A DNA stretch of 64,000 nt, from positions 620,001 to 684,000 of the forward strand of contig NZ_SROX01000001.1 in assembly GCF_013141915.1 (NCBI RefSeq). The letters run 5' to 3'. Of the stretch, positions 36,653 through 45,650 are shown piece after piece. The position numbers were made by a program, and so were the translations under genes. Every line of letters begins with the position of its first letter. Positions within the stretch are counted from its first letter, which is position 1. This DNA is from Cupriavidus necator. GTDB taxonomy: Bacteria > Pseudomonadota > Gammaproteobacteria > Burkholderiales > Burkholderiaceae. Under the pieces are notes generated by a model. That model saw nothing but the letters and a program-made list of their open reading frames with translations, was not told the origin of the DNA and made no database searches.

Positions 36653-37219
36653 ATGCCAAACACCACGCCTACCCGCCAGCCGATCCACGTCCGCCGCATC
36701 ACCTGCACCGGCTACGAACGCAGCGACGGCCTGTTCGATATCGAGGGCGAGATGCAGGACATCACCCCTACCGGTACCGACCTGCTGTTCAAGCTGGTGC
36801 CGCCGGGCGCGCCGATCCACCACATGCGCATCGTGCTGACGGTCGACCGCGACCCGCTGATCCATGACGTCAGCGCCAAGATCGATGCCGGGCCCACCGA
36901 GTCCTGCCCCGACATCACGCCGGCCTATGCCGGGCTCAAGGGCCTGCAGATCCGCGGCGGCTTCCGCCAGCAAGTGAAGGCGGTGGTCGGCGGCGTCAAC
37001 GGTTGCACTCACCTGACCGAGCTGCTGGGGCCGCTGGCCACCACCGCGATGCAGACCACCATGGCCGTGATGCGCCGCGAGCGCAATGGCCGGCGCCTCG
37101 ACGCCGACGGCAAGCCGATCCCGCGGCCGATGCTGATCAACAGCTGCCACACCTATCGCGAAGACAGCGCGATGGCGAAGCGGCTGTGGCCCGAAGGCCG
37201 GCGCGCAACGGCTGGCTGA
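36653..37219 (+). CDS. DUF2889-family protein
   Basis: A 188-residue protein of the DUF2889 type: IHVRRITCTGYERSDGLFDI near the start, then HHMRIVLTVDRDPLIHDVSA, CPDITPAYAGLKGLQIRGGF, VNGCTHLTELLGPLATTA and a closing NSCHTY. Conserved Cys and His suggest a small-molecule or metal site, but the function is unknown. These proteins are often found beside thiolase/DUF35 and Bug receptor genes in beta-proteobacterial acyl-CoA clusters, as here. ATG 36653 gives the most natural N-terminus. Confidence 0.75.
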   Translation: MPNTTPTRQPIHVRRITCTGYERSDGLFDIEGEMQDITPTGTDLLFKLVPPGAPIHHMRIVLTVDRDPLIHDVSAKIDAGPTESCPDITPAYAGLKGLQIRGGFRQQVKAVVGGVNGCTHLTELLGPLATTAMQTTMAVMRRERNGRRLDADGKPIPRPMLINSCHTYREDSAMAKRLWPEGRRATAG

Positions 37220-37250
37220 ACCGATTCGACAACCACAAAGGAGGAGACTC

Positions 37251-38234
37251 ATGCATGGACTTGCCATACGGGCACGCCTGAAGCTGTTCGCTGCGCTGGC
37301 CGGGCTGGCGCTCGCGCTGCCTGCGCCCGCCGGCGCCCAGACCTACCCGGAGCGCCCGGTGCGGATCGTGTCGGTCACCAGCGCCGGCACCGGGCTCGAC
37401 GACTACACCCGGCTGCTGGCGCGCTACCTGGGCCGGAAGCTGGGCCAGAGCTTCGTTGTGGAGAACAAGCCCGGCGCCAATATGATCCTGGCCAGCGACC
37501 ATGTCGCCAAGGCCGCGCCGGACGGCTACACGCTGCTGTTGTCGGGCTCGGGCGCCATGGCCGCCAACCCGTTCCTGTACAAGCGGCTGCCGTATGACCC
37601 GCTCAAGGACTTCGTGCCGGTGGCGCGCATGTCGGCGCTGCCGGTGGCGGTGGTGGTACCAGGTACCTCGCCGTACCGCACGGCGGCGGACCTCGTCGCC
37701 GCTGCACGGGCCAAGCCGGGCACGCTGAACTACGGCACTTCCAGCACCGGCTACCGCACCATCCTGGCGGCCTTCAACGACGCTGCGAAGATCCAGACCG
37801 TCAGCGTGCCGTACAAGGCCGCCAGCAACCTGCTGACCGACCTGATGGCGGGCGTGGTCGACTATGGCGCGCTCGAGGTCTCGGCGGTGGTGCCGCATGT
37901 GCAGGCCGGCAAGCTGCGCGCGCTGGCAGTGGCCTCGCCCACGCGCGTGCCGGTGCTCAAGGACGTGCCGACGGTGGCCGAAGCCGGCATGCCCGGCGCC
38001 GCGTTCAACACCTGGGTGGGCCTGTTCGCGCCTGCCGGCACCCCGCCGGCAGTGGTCGACAAGCTCGCGCGCCTGACGCTCGAGTTCGTCAACTCGCCGG
38101 AAGCCGCAACCCATTACGCGGCGCGTGGCGGGGTGCCCTATCCCGCCAACGGCGCCGATCTGCGCAAGGTCATCATCGACGACCAGCAAGCGTGGAAGCG
38201 GATGATCGCGCTCGCCGGCATCGAGCCGGAATGA
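37251..38234 (+). CDS. Bug-family tripartite tricarboxylate transporter substrate-binding protein
   Basis: A 327-residue periplasmic receptor with signal peptide (LFAALAGLALALPAPAGA) and Bug motifs YPERPVRIVSVTSAGTG, NKPGANMILASDHVAKAAPDG and FAPAGTPPAVVDKLARL. AAAGGAGGAG precedes the ATG. It opens a rightward operon with the thiolase/DUF35 pair, so its ligand is probably the acid that this operon degrades or an analogue. No cognate membrane components are in the window. Confidence 0.92.
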   Translation: MHGLAIRARLKLFAALAGLALALPAPAGAQTYPERPVRIVSVTSAGTGLDDYTRLLARYLGRKLGQSFVVENKPGANMILASDHVAKAAPDGYTLLLSGSGAMAANPFLYKRLPYDPLKDFVPVARMSALPVAVVVPGTSPYRTAADLVAAARAKPGTLNYGTSSTGYRTILAAFNDAAKIQTVSVPYKAASNLLTDLMAGVVDYGALEVSAVVPHVQAGKLRALAVASPTRVPVLKDVPTVAEAGMPGAAFNTWVGLFAPAGTPPAVVDKLARLTLEFVNSPEAATHYAARGGVPYPANGADLRKVIIDDQQAWKRMIALAGIEPE

Positions 38235-38302
38235 TCGCCGCGCACCGCCCCGGATGCACCGCCATCCCCAACCCCACTCTCTGACCCACCAGGAATGCAA
38301 GC

Positions 38303-39469
38303 ATGAGCATCAAAGGCAAGGCATACATCGTCGGCGCCTACGAGCACCCGACCCGCAAGGCACCGGACAAGAGCGTGGCGCAGCTGCACGCGGAAAGCGC
38401 CAAGGGCGCGCTCGAAGATGCCGGCCTGACGCTGGCCGACGTTGACGGCTACTTCTGCGCCGGCGACGCGCCCGGCCTGGGCGTACTGAACATGGTGGAT
38501 TACCTCGGCCTGCGCGTGCGCCATGTCGATTCCACCGAGACCGGCGGCTCGTCGTACCTGGCGCACGTGTCGCACGCTGCGCAGGCCATCGCCATGGGCA
38601 AGTGCAACGTGGCGCTGATCACGCTGGCAGGCCGCCCGCGCTCCGAAGGCTCCAGCGGCACCAAGCCGCGCAACTGGGGCGACAACGTGCCCGACCTGCC
38701 GTTCGAGGCGCCGTTCAGCCCGCTTACCGTCAACATGTATGCAATGGTGGCGATGCGGCATATGTACGAATACGGCACCACGCCCGAGCAACTCGCCTGG
38801 ATCAAGGTGGCCGCCTCGCACCATGCGCAGCACAATCCCAACGCCATGCTGCGCGACGTGGTCACAGTCGAGGACGTGCTGAACTCGCCGATGATTTCCG
38901 ATCCGCTGCGCAAGCTGGACTGCTGCGTGGTCTCCGATGGCGGCGGTGCGCTGATCGTGGCCCGCCCCGAGATTGCCGCCAGGTTGAACCGGCCCCGCAT
39001 CAAGGTGCTCGGTGCCGGCGAGCACGTCAAGGGCCAGCTCGGCGGCGCGGTCGATCTGAGCTGGTCGGCGGCGCGCGTATCCGGTGCCGCGGCCTTCGCC
39101 GAAGCCGGCGTCACGCCTGCCGACATCAAGTACGCGTCGATCTACGACAGCTTCACCATCACCGTGCTGATGCAGCTGGAAGACCTGGGCTTCTGCAAGA
39201 AGGGCGAAGGCGGCAAGTTCGTCGCCGACGGCAACCTGATCTCGGGCGTCGGCAAGCTGCCGTTCAACACCGACGGCGGTGGCCTGTGCAACAACCACCC
39301 GGCCAACCGCGGCGGCATCACCAAGGTGATCGAGGCCGTGCGCCAGCTGCGCGGCGAAGCGCATCCGGCGGTGCAGGTGCCGGACTGCGACCTGGCCCTG
39401 GCGCAGGGCACCGGCGGCCTGCTGGGCTCGCGCCACGGCAGCGCCACCCTGATCCTGGCGCGCGAATAA
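38303..39469 (+). CDS. SCP-x/Ltp2-type thiolase-fold protein lacking the nucleophilic Cys
   Basis: A 388-residue thiolase-fold protein of the SCP-x branch. The canonical N-terminal Cys region reads ETGGSSYLAH, and the second Cys motif reads ALAQGTGGLLGSRHGSA, so both thiolase cysteines appear absent; the CNNHPANRGG segment keeps a His. Proteins of this type act with a DUF35 partner, and in actinobacterial steroid degradation such a pair (Ltp2 with the DUF35 of ChsH2) performs a retro-aldol cleavage. The next gene is DUF35, 33 bases on. A cleavage role is therefore inferred rather than standard thiolysis. Confidence 0.85.
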   Translation: MSIKGKAYIVGAYEHPTRKAPDKSVAQLHAESAKGALEDAGLTLADVDGYFCAGDAPGLGVLNMVDYLGLRVRHVDSTETGGSSYLAHVSHAAQAIAMGKCNVALITLAGRPRSEGSSGTKPRNWGDNVPDLPFEAPFSPLTVNMYAMVAMRHMYEYGTTPEQLAWIKVAASHHAQHNPNAMLRDVVTVEDVLNSPMISDPLRKLDCCVVSDGGGALIVARPEIAARLNRPRIKVLGAGEHVKGQLGGAVDLSWSAARVSGAAAFAEAGVTPADIKYASIYDSFTITVLMQLEDLGFCKKGEGGKFVADGNLISGVGKLPFNTDGGGLCNNHPANRGGITKVIEAVRQLRGEAHPAVQVPDCDLALAQGTGGLLGSRHGSATLILARE

Positions 39470-39502
39470 GCGCCTCGCACCAACAAGGCACCTTTCCCGA
39501 TC

Positions 39503-39901
39503 ATGACCACACCCTACACCCCGACCACCTACAAGGCCCCCTCGGAACAGCCCGACAATGCAGAATTCTGGGAAGCCGCGCGCGCAGGACGCCTGCTGGT
39601 GCGCCATTGCGACAGCTGCGGCAAGCCGCACTGGTACCCGCGCACGCTGTGCCCCTTTTGCCTGGGCACCACGCAATGGAAGCAGGCCAGCGGCCGTGGC
39701 ACCATCTACTCGTACAGCGTGACCCGCCGCGCCGGCCCGACCCCGTTCTGCATGGCCTATGTGACCCTCGACGAAGGCGTGACGATGATGACCCACATCG
39801 TCGGTTGCGACCTGGACACGGTGCGCATCGGCCAGCGCGTGCAGGTGAGCTTCGCGCCCACCGATAACGGGCCGCCGGTGCCGACGTTCCGGCCCCTCTA
39901 A
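39503..39901 (+). CDS. DUF35/OB-fold zinc-ribbon acyl-CoA-associated protein
   Basis: A 132-residue DUF35 protein. The rubredoxin-like zinc ribbon uses Cys36, Cys39, Cys50 and Cys53 (HCDSCGKPHW, RTLCPFCLG), followed by an OB fold (YSYSVTRRAGPTPFCMAYVT). DUF35 proteins bind CoA esters and support thiolase-fold partners; the preceding gene encodes such a partner. The two probably form one complex. Confidence 0.9.
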   Translation: MTTPYTPTTYKAPSEQPDNAEFWEAARAGRLLVRHCDSCGKPHWYPRTLCPFCLGTTQWKQASGRGTIYSYSVTRRAGPTPFCMAYVTLDEGVTMMTHIVGCDLDTVRIGQRVQVSFAPTDNGPPVPTFRPL

Positions 39902-40027
39902 CCCCCACGGGGCAAACGCGGGGTGCGATGTGCCCGCACTTGCCCTGCTGGCTGCTCTCTCTACCGCCGTGGCCATCCGCCGGGAACGACCGCTGGTGCC
40001 CTCGGCTCTCTTCCGCGTACGACATTC

Positions 40028-42133
40028 ATGACCAAGCTCACCACCCCCGCCTGCCTGCTGAACCCGCGCTCGGTTGCCATCATCGGCGCCTCCGACGATC
40101 CGGGCCGCATCGGCGGCCGACCGATTGCCTCGATGCGCAAGCAGGGCTTTTCCGGCCGCATCCTGCCGGTCAATCCGAAACGCGCCGAAGTGCAGGGGCT
40201 GCCCGCCTATGCCTCGATCGAAGACCTGCCCGAAGTGCCCGACGTGGCCATCGTCGCCGTACCCGCGCCGCAGGTGGAGGGCGTGGTCGCGGCGCTGGCC
40301 GCGCGCGGCGTGCCGGCCGCGATCCTGTTCAGCGCCGGCTTTGCCGAAGTGGCCGGCGACGGCACCGCCATGCAGGCCGCCGTGGTCGCGGCGGCGCGGC
40401 GCGGCGGCATGCGCCTGCTGGGCCCCAATTCGCTGGGGCTGGCCAACCTGCATACCGGCTTTATCGGCACCTTTTCCACCTTCGCCACCGTCAACGAGCC
40501 GCGCCCGGGCCGCATCGGCATCGTTAGCCAGTCCGGCGCCTACGGCAGCCACCTGGTGATGGCGGCGATGGAAGCCGGCGTCTATCCGTCCAGCATCGTC
40601 ATGACCGGCAACGAATGCGACCTGACCGTGGGCGACATCGTGCAGCTGCTGGTGGAGGACCCCAACACCGATGTCATCGCGCTGTATTCCGAAGGCATCA
40701 ACGACGGCGACGGCCTGGTCGCGGCGCTGCAGGCGGCGCGCGCGGCGCGCAAGCCGGTGGTGATGATGAAGGTCGGGCGCAGCGAGGTGGGGGGCGCGGC
40801 GGCGCGCTCGCACACCGCGTCGATCGCCGGCGACGACGCCGTGGTCAGCGCCGTGCTGGAAGAACTGGGCGTGGTGCGCGTGCGCGATACCGAGGAAATG
40901 CTCGACATCCTGCGCCTGGCGATGCGCGGCGTCTTTCCCGCCGACAACTCGCTGGGCGTGATCACCGTCAGCGGCGGCGCCGGCGTGATCGTCTCGGACG
41001 CGGCCGAGGAACTCGGCCTGCCGATGCCCGAAATGCCCGCCGCGGCGCAGGCGCGCATGCTGGAGATGCTGCCGATCTGCTCGCCGCGCAATCCAGTCGA
41101 TACCACCGCGCAGTTCATCAACGACCCGACCCTGATCACTCCGTTCACCGAAGCCATGGTCGGCGAAGGCGGCTATCGCAGCGTGCTGGGCTTCTTCAGC
41201 TATGCCGCCGCGTCCCCCGCGGTCACCGACACCCTGCTGGCGCAGCTCGGCGAGGTTCGCCGCCGCTATCCCGACCGGCTGTACGTGGTGGTCGCGCGCG
41301 GCCCGGCGCAGATCCTGGCGCGCTACGAGGAAGCCGGCTTTACCGTGTTCGGCGACCCCACCCGCGCCGTCGCCGCGATCGCGGCCATGGGCCGCTTCGG
41401 CCGCGCCTTTGCCGCCGGCGCGCCGGCCCCGGTCCCTGCGCTGCCGCCAGTGACGCTACCCGCCGAAACGCCCAGCGAAGCGCAGGCCAAGCAGTTGCTG
41501 GCGGACGCCGGCATCCCCAGCGCGCCAGAGCGTGCCTGCGCCGATGCGCAGGCCGCCGTCGCGGCAGCGCAGGAGATCGGCTTCCCGGTGGTGCTGAAAA
41601 TCCTGTCGCCGGACATCCTGCACAAGTCGGAGATTGGCGGCGTGCTGCTCGATGTGCGCGACGAAGCCGCCGTGCGCAGCGGCTTTGCCACCCTGCTGGA
41701 ACGCGCCCGCGTGGCAGCGCCCGGCGCGCGCATCGAAGGCGTGCTGGTGGCAAAGCAGCTGTCGGGCGGCGTCGAATGCATCATGGGCATCAACCGCGAC
41801 CCGGTGTTCGGCCCGATCGCGATGTTCGGGCTGGGCGGGGTCTTCGTTGAAGTGCTCAAGGACGTGGTGTTCCACCGCTGCCCGTTCGGCGAAGACGTGG
41901 CCGAGCAGATGATCCGCTCGATCAAGGGCGCACCGCTGCTGCTCGGGGCGCGGGGCCGGCCCGTGGCCGACATCGCCGCGCTGGCGAAGATGCTGTCGCG
42001 GTTGTCGGCGTTCGCGCAAGCCGCTGGGCCGCGACTGCAGTCGGTGGACCTGAACCCGGTGTTTGCGATGCCCGACGGCCAGGGCGCCTATGCGGCGGAT
42101 GCGGTGATCGAAGTCGGGCAGCAAGCGCTGTAA
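40028..42133 (+). CDS. Acyl-CoA synthetase, NDP-forming
   Basis: A 701-residue single-chain CoA ligase like the one at 2934. CoA-binding domain SVAIIGASDDPGRIGGRPI near residue 13, phosphohistidine loop SHTASIAG (His262), succinyl-CoA-ligase-like middle, and a C-terminal ATP-grasp part with VVLKILSPDILHKSEIGGV. ATG 40028 matches the family N-terminus; a longer frame from 39923 has no homology-like content. It would activate the acid that the thiolase/DUF35 pair later cleaves. The two synthetases share architecture but differ clearly in sequence. Confidence 0.9.
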   Translation: MTKLTTPACLLNPRSVAIIGASDDPGRIGGRPIASMRKQGFSGRILPVNPKRAEVQGLPAYASIEDLPEVPDVAIVAVPAPQVEGVVAALAARGVPAAILFSAGFAEVAGDGTAMQAAVVAAARRGGMRLLGPNSLGLANLHTGFIGTFSTFATVNEPRPGRIGIVSQSGAYGSHLVMAAMEAGVYPSSIVMTGNECDLTVGDIVQLLVEDPNTDVIALYSEGINDGDGLVAALQAARAARKPVVMMKVGRSEVGGAAARSHTASIAGDDAVVSAVLEELGVVRVRDTEEMLDILRLAMRGVFPADNSLGVITVSGGAGVIVSDAAEELGLPMPEMPAAAQARMLEMLPICSPRNPVDTTAQFINDPTLITPFTEAMVGEGGYRSVLGFFSYAAASPAVTDTLLAQLGEVRRRYPDRLYVVVARGPAQILARYEEAGFTVFGDPTRAVAAIAAMGRFGRAFAAGAPAPVPALPPVTLPAETPSEAQAKQLLADAGIPSAPERACADAQAAVAAAQEIGFPVVLKILSPDILHKSEIGGVLLDVRDEAAVRSGFATLLERARVAAPGARIEGVLVAKQLSGGVECIMGINRDPVFGPIAMFGLGGVFVEVLKDVVFHRCPFGEDVAEQMIRSIKGAPLLLGARGRPVADIAALAKMLSRLSAFAQAAGPRLQSVDLNPVFAMPDGQGAYAADAVIEVGQQAL

Positions 42134-42537
42134 GCAGTCCTGGCAAGCCGCCACTTGCTTGCTCCCTCTCCCGCTCGCGGGAGAGGGGTTGGCGTTAACC
42201 CGCCGCGCATAAGTGCCGGCGCGTGTGTGACGCAGCCGGAGATTCCCGATTTGCGTGCGTGTGTCTGACCACCTTGCCGCGCTGGCTGGGATGCGTGTCC
42301 CTTGGTCGCGCCGTGGGCGCCAGGTAAGCTTTTTAGGTCAGGCAGCTTGCCACTGCTTGCCGGGCGACTGTTTCAGACTTCCTCATCAAATAGCACCCCG
42401 AAATGGGTAGCGCGGACGCGGCGCGTGCGTGGTTTCCTTGCATCACGTACATAGCGTGCGTGAAGTGAACCCCCAGCAGGACGCGCCTCGCGCGCGGCCC
42501 CGGGAATCTAAAACAATGATGGAGGAGATAGCCGCAC
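42134..42537. other. Intergenic region before the porin
   Basis: 404 bases. The only clear element is the hairpin repeat at 42164-42187. GGAGGAGA just before 42538 is the porin ribosome-binding site. The porin's promoter must lie here, but I cannot point to a convincing -35/-10 pair. Confidence 0.5.
42164..42187. repeat. Intergenic palindromic repeat, copy 2
   Basis: Perfect inverted repeat, arms CCCTCTCCCGC and GCGGGAGAGGG around a 2-base TC, 31 bases after the synthetase stop. It belongs to the same CTCTCCC/GGGAGAG class as the element at 2351-2372. Here it could end or stabilise the upstream transcript. Confidence 0.7.
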
Positions 42538-43692
42538 ATGAAACCTGGACTTTATGCAGTGGCGGTACTGGGTACGCTGTCAGCATGGCAGGGCGCCGCG
42601 CTCGCGGCAACCAGCGTCACGCTGTATGGCGTGATCGACGTCCCGATCGAGTATGTCAACCGCGTGGCTACCTCGGCGGCCAACCCCAATGCCGGCGGCT
42701 CGCGCTTCGGCATGCCGGGCGTGGGCGGCCTTTCCGCTTCGCGCTGGGGCATGCGCGGGAGGGAGGATCTGGGATCGGGCAACGAGGCGCTGTTCGTGCT
42801 GGAGGGTGGCTTCAATCCGGACACCGGCGCCCAGCTTTCCAGCGGGCTGTTCAGCCGTGTTGCGATGGTGGGGCTGAAGAACACGGGACTGGGCCAGATC
42901 ACGCTGGGACGGCAAACCACGAGTTTGCTCGACGGCCTGGTCAACTTCTCGCCGCTGCGCTTTGCCGCGACCTACGAGCCGGGCATCTGGTGGATGGGCG
43001 TGAACTATCGCCAGAGCAACATGGTCAAGTACACCGGCCAGTTCGGCGCGGTGCAAGCCGTAGCCCACTACTCCTTCGGCACCGGCGTGCCGGCGCTGGC
43101 CGCCGGCAACTTGCTGGCCAACGGCGGCGCTGGCGAGAATCCCGCCAGCCACAAGGACAACACCGCCTACGGCGCTTCCGTCATGTACCTGGACGGCAAG
43201 TATGGCCTTGGCATCGGTTATGACGAATGGCATCCGGCCATCATCAGCGGCCAGACTGCCAAGGTGCGCAAGGTTTCGGTAGGCGCCAGCTACTCCACGG
43301 GTCCGTTCAAGTTCACCGCCGGCTATCGCTGGAACAAGGCCGACTTCGCCAACGAGAACACCTTCCTTCGCGACGACTATTGGTGGGCTGGCGCCAGCTA
43401 CCAGGTCACTCCGGCGCTGGGCCTGTCGCTCGCCTACTTCTACGCTGATGTCAAGCAGTCGGCGGCTACGCCAACGGGTGCCCCGACCAATCCGCCCAAT
43501 ATGCAGCAGTACACCTTCCTGGCTGACTACAACTTCAGTAAGCGGACCGACGTCTATATGGCGGTAGGCTACGCGCATAACGGCAGCCTGAGCTTTGACA
43601 GCGCCGCGACCGCGTACGCCTTCAACTATCCGTCGATGGCCGGGCAGAAAAACATGGTTGGCGTCATCACCGGCATCCGCCACGTCTTCTGA
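42538..43692 (+). CDS. Gram-negative porin (beta-proteobacterial type)
   Basis: A 384-residue outer-membrane porin. Signal peptide (YAVAVLGTLSAWQGAALA), first strand SVTLYGVIDVPIEYVNRV, the LGQITLGRQTT strand, and the final strand ending in GIRHVF with C-terminal Phe needed for outer-membrane insertion. Likely forms trimers that admit small anionic solutes. GGAGGAGA precedes the ATG. Placed after a catabolic operon, it may serve uptake of the same acids. Confidence 0.92.
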   Translation: MKPGLYAVAVLGTLSAWQGAALAATSVTLYGVIDVPIEYVNRVATSAANPNAGGSRFGMPGVGGLSASRWGMRGREDLGSGNEALFVLEGGFNPDTGAQLSSGLFSRVAMVGLKNTGLGQITLGRQTTSLLDGLVNFSPLRFAATYEPGIWWMGVNYRQSNMVKYTGQFGAVQAVAHYSFGTGVPALAAGNLLANGGAGENPASHKDNTAYGASVMYLDGKYGLGIGYDEWHPAIISGQTAKVRKVSVGASYSTGPFKFTAGYRWNKADFANENTFLRDDYWWAGASYQVTPALGLSLAYFYADVKQSAATPTGAPTNPPNMQQYTFLADYNFSKRTDVYMAVGYAHNGSLSFDSAATAYAFNYPSMAGQKNMVGVITGIRHVF

Positions 43693-43730
43693 GCCCGCGC
43701 TCCACCCCATCCGCAGCGAATCGGCGAAGC

Positions 43731-43764
43731 AAAAAATAAGGGCCGCGCATCGAGCGCGGCCCTT
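43731..43764. terminator. Terminator hairpin between the porin and the aldehyde dehydrogenase remnant
   Basis: A perfect 10-base stem (AGGGCCGCGC and GCGCGGCCCT) with a 5-base loop. On the minus strand it is followed by TTATTTTTT, so it works best for the leftward remnant transcript; on the plus strand it is followed only by TG. Confidence 0.8.
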
Positions 43765-43805
43765 GTGCCCTGCTACCTCGGGTGCTGGCTGCCAACGGTG
43801 CGCCC

Positions 43806-44060
43806 TCACATGCATACCGCCTTCCATTCCAGGAATTTGGCCATGCCCTGGGCCCCATACTCGCGCCCATTGCCGGAGCGCTTGAAGCCGCCGAACGGCG
43901 CGGTCAGGTCCAGCGGCACGAAGGCGATGGCGATGGCTTCCTCCTCGTCGTCATACGGAATCAGGCAGAACCCGATCGCCATGCCGTTGCCGACATCGGC
44001 GAACACCGTCGGCCGCGCCAAGAAGCCACGCGCGATACCCTCCGGACGGCCCGGCGCCGG
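43806..44060 (-). pseudogene. Aldehyde dehydrogenase remnant with internal deletions
   Basis: About 85 residues of the C-terminal end of an NAD-dependent aldehyde dehydrogenase (normally near 480-500). Readable pieces in order are GRPEGIARGFLARPTVFADV, then CLIPYDDEEEAIAIA, then APFGGFKRSGNGREYGAQGM and the end. The EEIFGPVL segment that should sit between the first two pieces is missing, and about 35 residues are missing before APFGG. The catalytic Cys domain and cofactor domain are gone. The remnant keeps its terminator, showing a once-active gene eroded by several deletions. Confidence 0.8.
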
Positions 44061-44104
44061 CGTGCCGGGTTATTGTCGGCGAATGCCGCCGTCCGCATTA
44101 CGGC

Positions 44105-44668
44105 TCACCTTCCGGCGGCGCGCTCCCGGGTCTCCTCGTCGACCATGGCCCGGAGCGCCGCGAACAGCGGTTCCGCGGCGGTGTGCTTCTGCCCGTAGCT
44201 GAGATTGAACGCGTAATCGAAACCCGGCGGATTCAGGCCCTGGTTATGCTGGATAAGGGTCTCCAGCTTGTCGAGCGCCTTGACGATCCGCGCTTCGCGG
44301 GATCCGGCGTATTCATAGTCTTCCCACAGCGCCAGGAACTCGGCCTGCAGTGCCTGTGGCAGTGTCTTGGTCAGTTCGACCAGGTCGGCGCGCTCCTGCT
44401 CCGACTTGCCTGGCGTGCCGGCCTGCTCGGTCGCCGGGATGTCGCCGTGCAAGGCCTCGCCCAGGTCGTGGATGACGCAGAGTTTCAACAACCGCGCCAT
44501 ATCCACGGCGCCGAGCTGGTCCGCAAAAGTGATCGCCATCAGGCACAGGCGCCAGGTATGCTCGGCGGTGCTCTCGCGCCGCCCTGTCGACGTATGCGCG
44601 CTGCGCAGGACGTTTTTCAGGCGTTCCGCCTCCTTGATAAAGGTGATGCGGCCGGCCAGCTCTTCCAT
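44105..44668 (-). CDS. HD-domain hydrolase (YfbR/HDDC2-like, probable 5'-deoxynucleotidase)
   Basis: A 187-residue HD-superfamily phosphohydrolase. Metal ligands are visible in STAEHTWRLCLMAI (His), CVIHDLGEALHGD (His-Asp pair) and the later Asp of VKALDKLETLIQHN. Family members hydrolyse deoxynucleoside 5'-monophosphates or related compounds with Mn/Co/Mg. It appears to stand alone between the aldehyde dehydrogenase remnant and the dienelactone hydrolase. The exact substrate is unknown. Confidence 0.88.
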   Translation of the reverse strand: MEELAGRITFIKEAERLKNVLRSAHTSTGRRESTAEHTWRLCLMAITFADQLGAVDMARLLKLCVIHDLGEALHGDIPATEQAGTPGKSEQERADLVELTKTLPQALQAEFLALWEDYEYAGSREARIVKALDKLETLIQHNQGLNPPGFDYAFNLSYGQKHTAAEPLFAALRAMVDEETRERAAGR

Positions 44669-44798
44669 GCTGTTCTCGCGAAAGACAAAGATCCGGGGAT
44701 TTTAGCGTCAGGGAAGAGATCGCGTCGGCGCGGGGCGTCTCGCCGACGCTGATGCCATTGCCGCGCGCGGCTGACGCGGCAACAGGCAGTCTGAGCGC

Positions 44799-45560
44799 CT
44801 ATGCCGGCGTGCCGGTGGCGGCAACGTCGAAACGCTCCGCCAGGAATGCCGCGCATGCCGCCCACGAACGCCGGTCGGCCGCGGCATCATAGGCAATGCC
44901 GCGCTCGGGAAAGTTCGCGCCCTCGAACGTGAACGCATGACGCGCATGGCCATACGCATGCAACTGCCAGTCGGCACCGGCCTGCGTCAGCTCCGTGGCG
45001 ATGCCAAGCACGTCCGCGGACGGCACAATGGGATCCTCCCAGCCGTGCAGCAGCAGGACGCTGGCGTCGATCGGGCCTTGCACGCCGATCCGCGGCGGCT
45101 GCAGCACGCCATGGAAGCTGACCGCGGCCACCAGGCCTGGCGCAGCCGCACGTGCCAGATCGAGCGCGCACAGGCCGCCGAAGCAGTACCCCACCGCGGC
45201 CATCCGCCGCGGATCCGCGCCCGGCAAGTGCTGCGCCGCCTCGAACCCGGCAAGCAGCCGCTGGCGCAGCAAGCCGCGGTCGGCCAGCAGCGGGCCCATC
45301 AGGTGCGCGTTGTCGCCGCGCTCGTCGCCGCGCACGCCCTTGCCGTATACGTCGGCGGCAAAGCACAGATAGCCCATTGCCGCGAAGCGGTCGGCGCAGC
45401 GGCGCATCGCCGCATTGAGGCCGCTCCATTCGTGCGCCAGCAGCACGCACGGCGTGCGCGATGCTGGCCCGGCAGGCTTGGCGACATAGCCCTCGAACAC
45501 CGTGGTGCCGTCGGTGTAGTTGACGAAGCCGCGCTCTGGCGGCAGGTGTTCAGCGTTCAT
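44799..45560 (-). CDS. Dienelactone hydrolase family protein
   Basis: A 253-residue alpha/beta hydrolase. The dienelactone hydrolase triad is complete and regularly spaced: Cys126 in GYCFGGLCALDL, Asp176 in HGWEDPIVPS and His208 in ARHAFT. These enzymes open lactone rings or hydrolyse small esters. GGAGGG precedes the ATG. The divergence from known chlorocatechol enzymes and the lack of a ring-cleavage cluster nearby leave its role open. Confidence 0.9.
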   Translation of the reverse strand: MNAEHLPPERGFVNYTDGTTVFEGYVAKPAGPASRTPCVLLAHEWSGLNAAMRRCADRFAAMGYLCFAADVYGKGVRGDERGDNAHLMGPLLADRGLLRQRLLAGFEAAQHLPGADPRRMAAVGYCFGGLCALDLARAAAPGLVAAVSFHGVLQPPRIGVQGPIDASVLLLHGWEDPIVPSADVLGIATELTQAGADWQLHAYGHARHAFTFEGANFPERGIAYDAAADRRSWAACAAFLAERFDVAATGTPA

Positions 45561-45650
45561 GGTTCCCTCCGTTCACGCCCCTAGCATGCGGCCGCGCGGG
45601 AACGCTGTATTGAACGTTTGGGACGTCGGGGTCCGCGCCGCAACGCACGA

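Noticed and set aside
43806..44021. A 71-residue standalone gene
   Set aside because: The sequence is recognisable as broken pieces of an aldehyde dehydrogenase with key parts missing.
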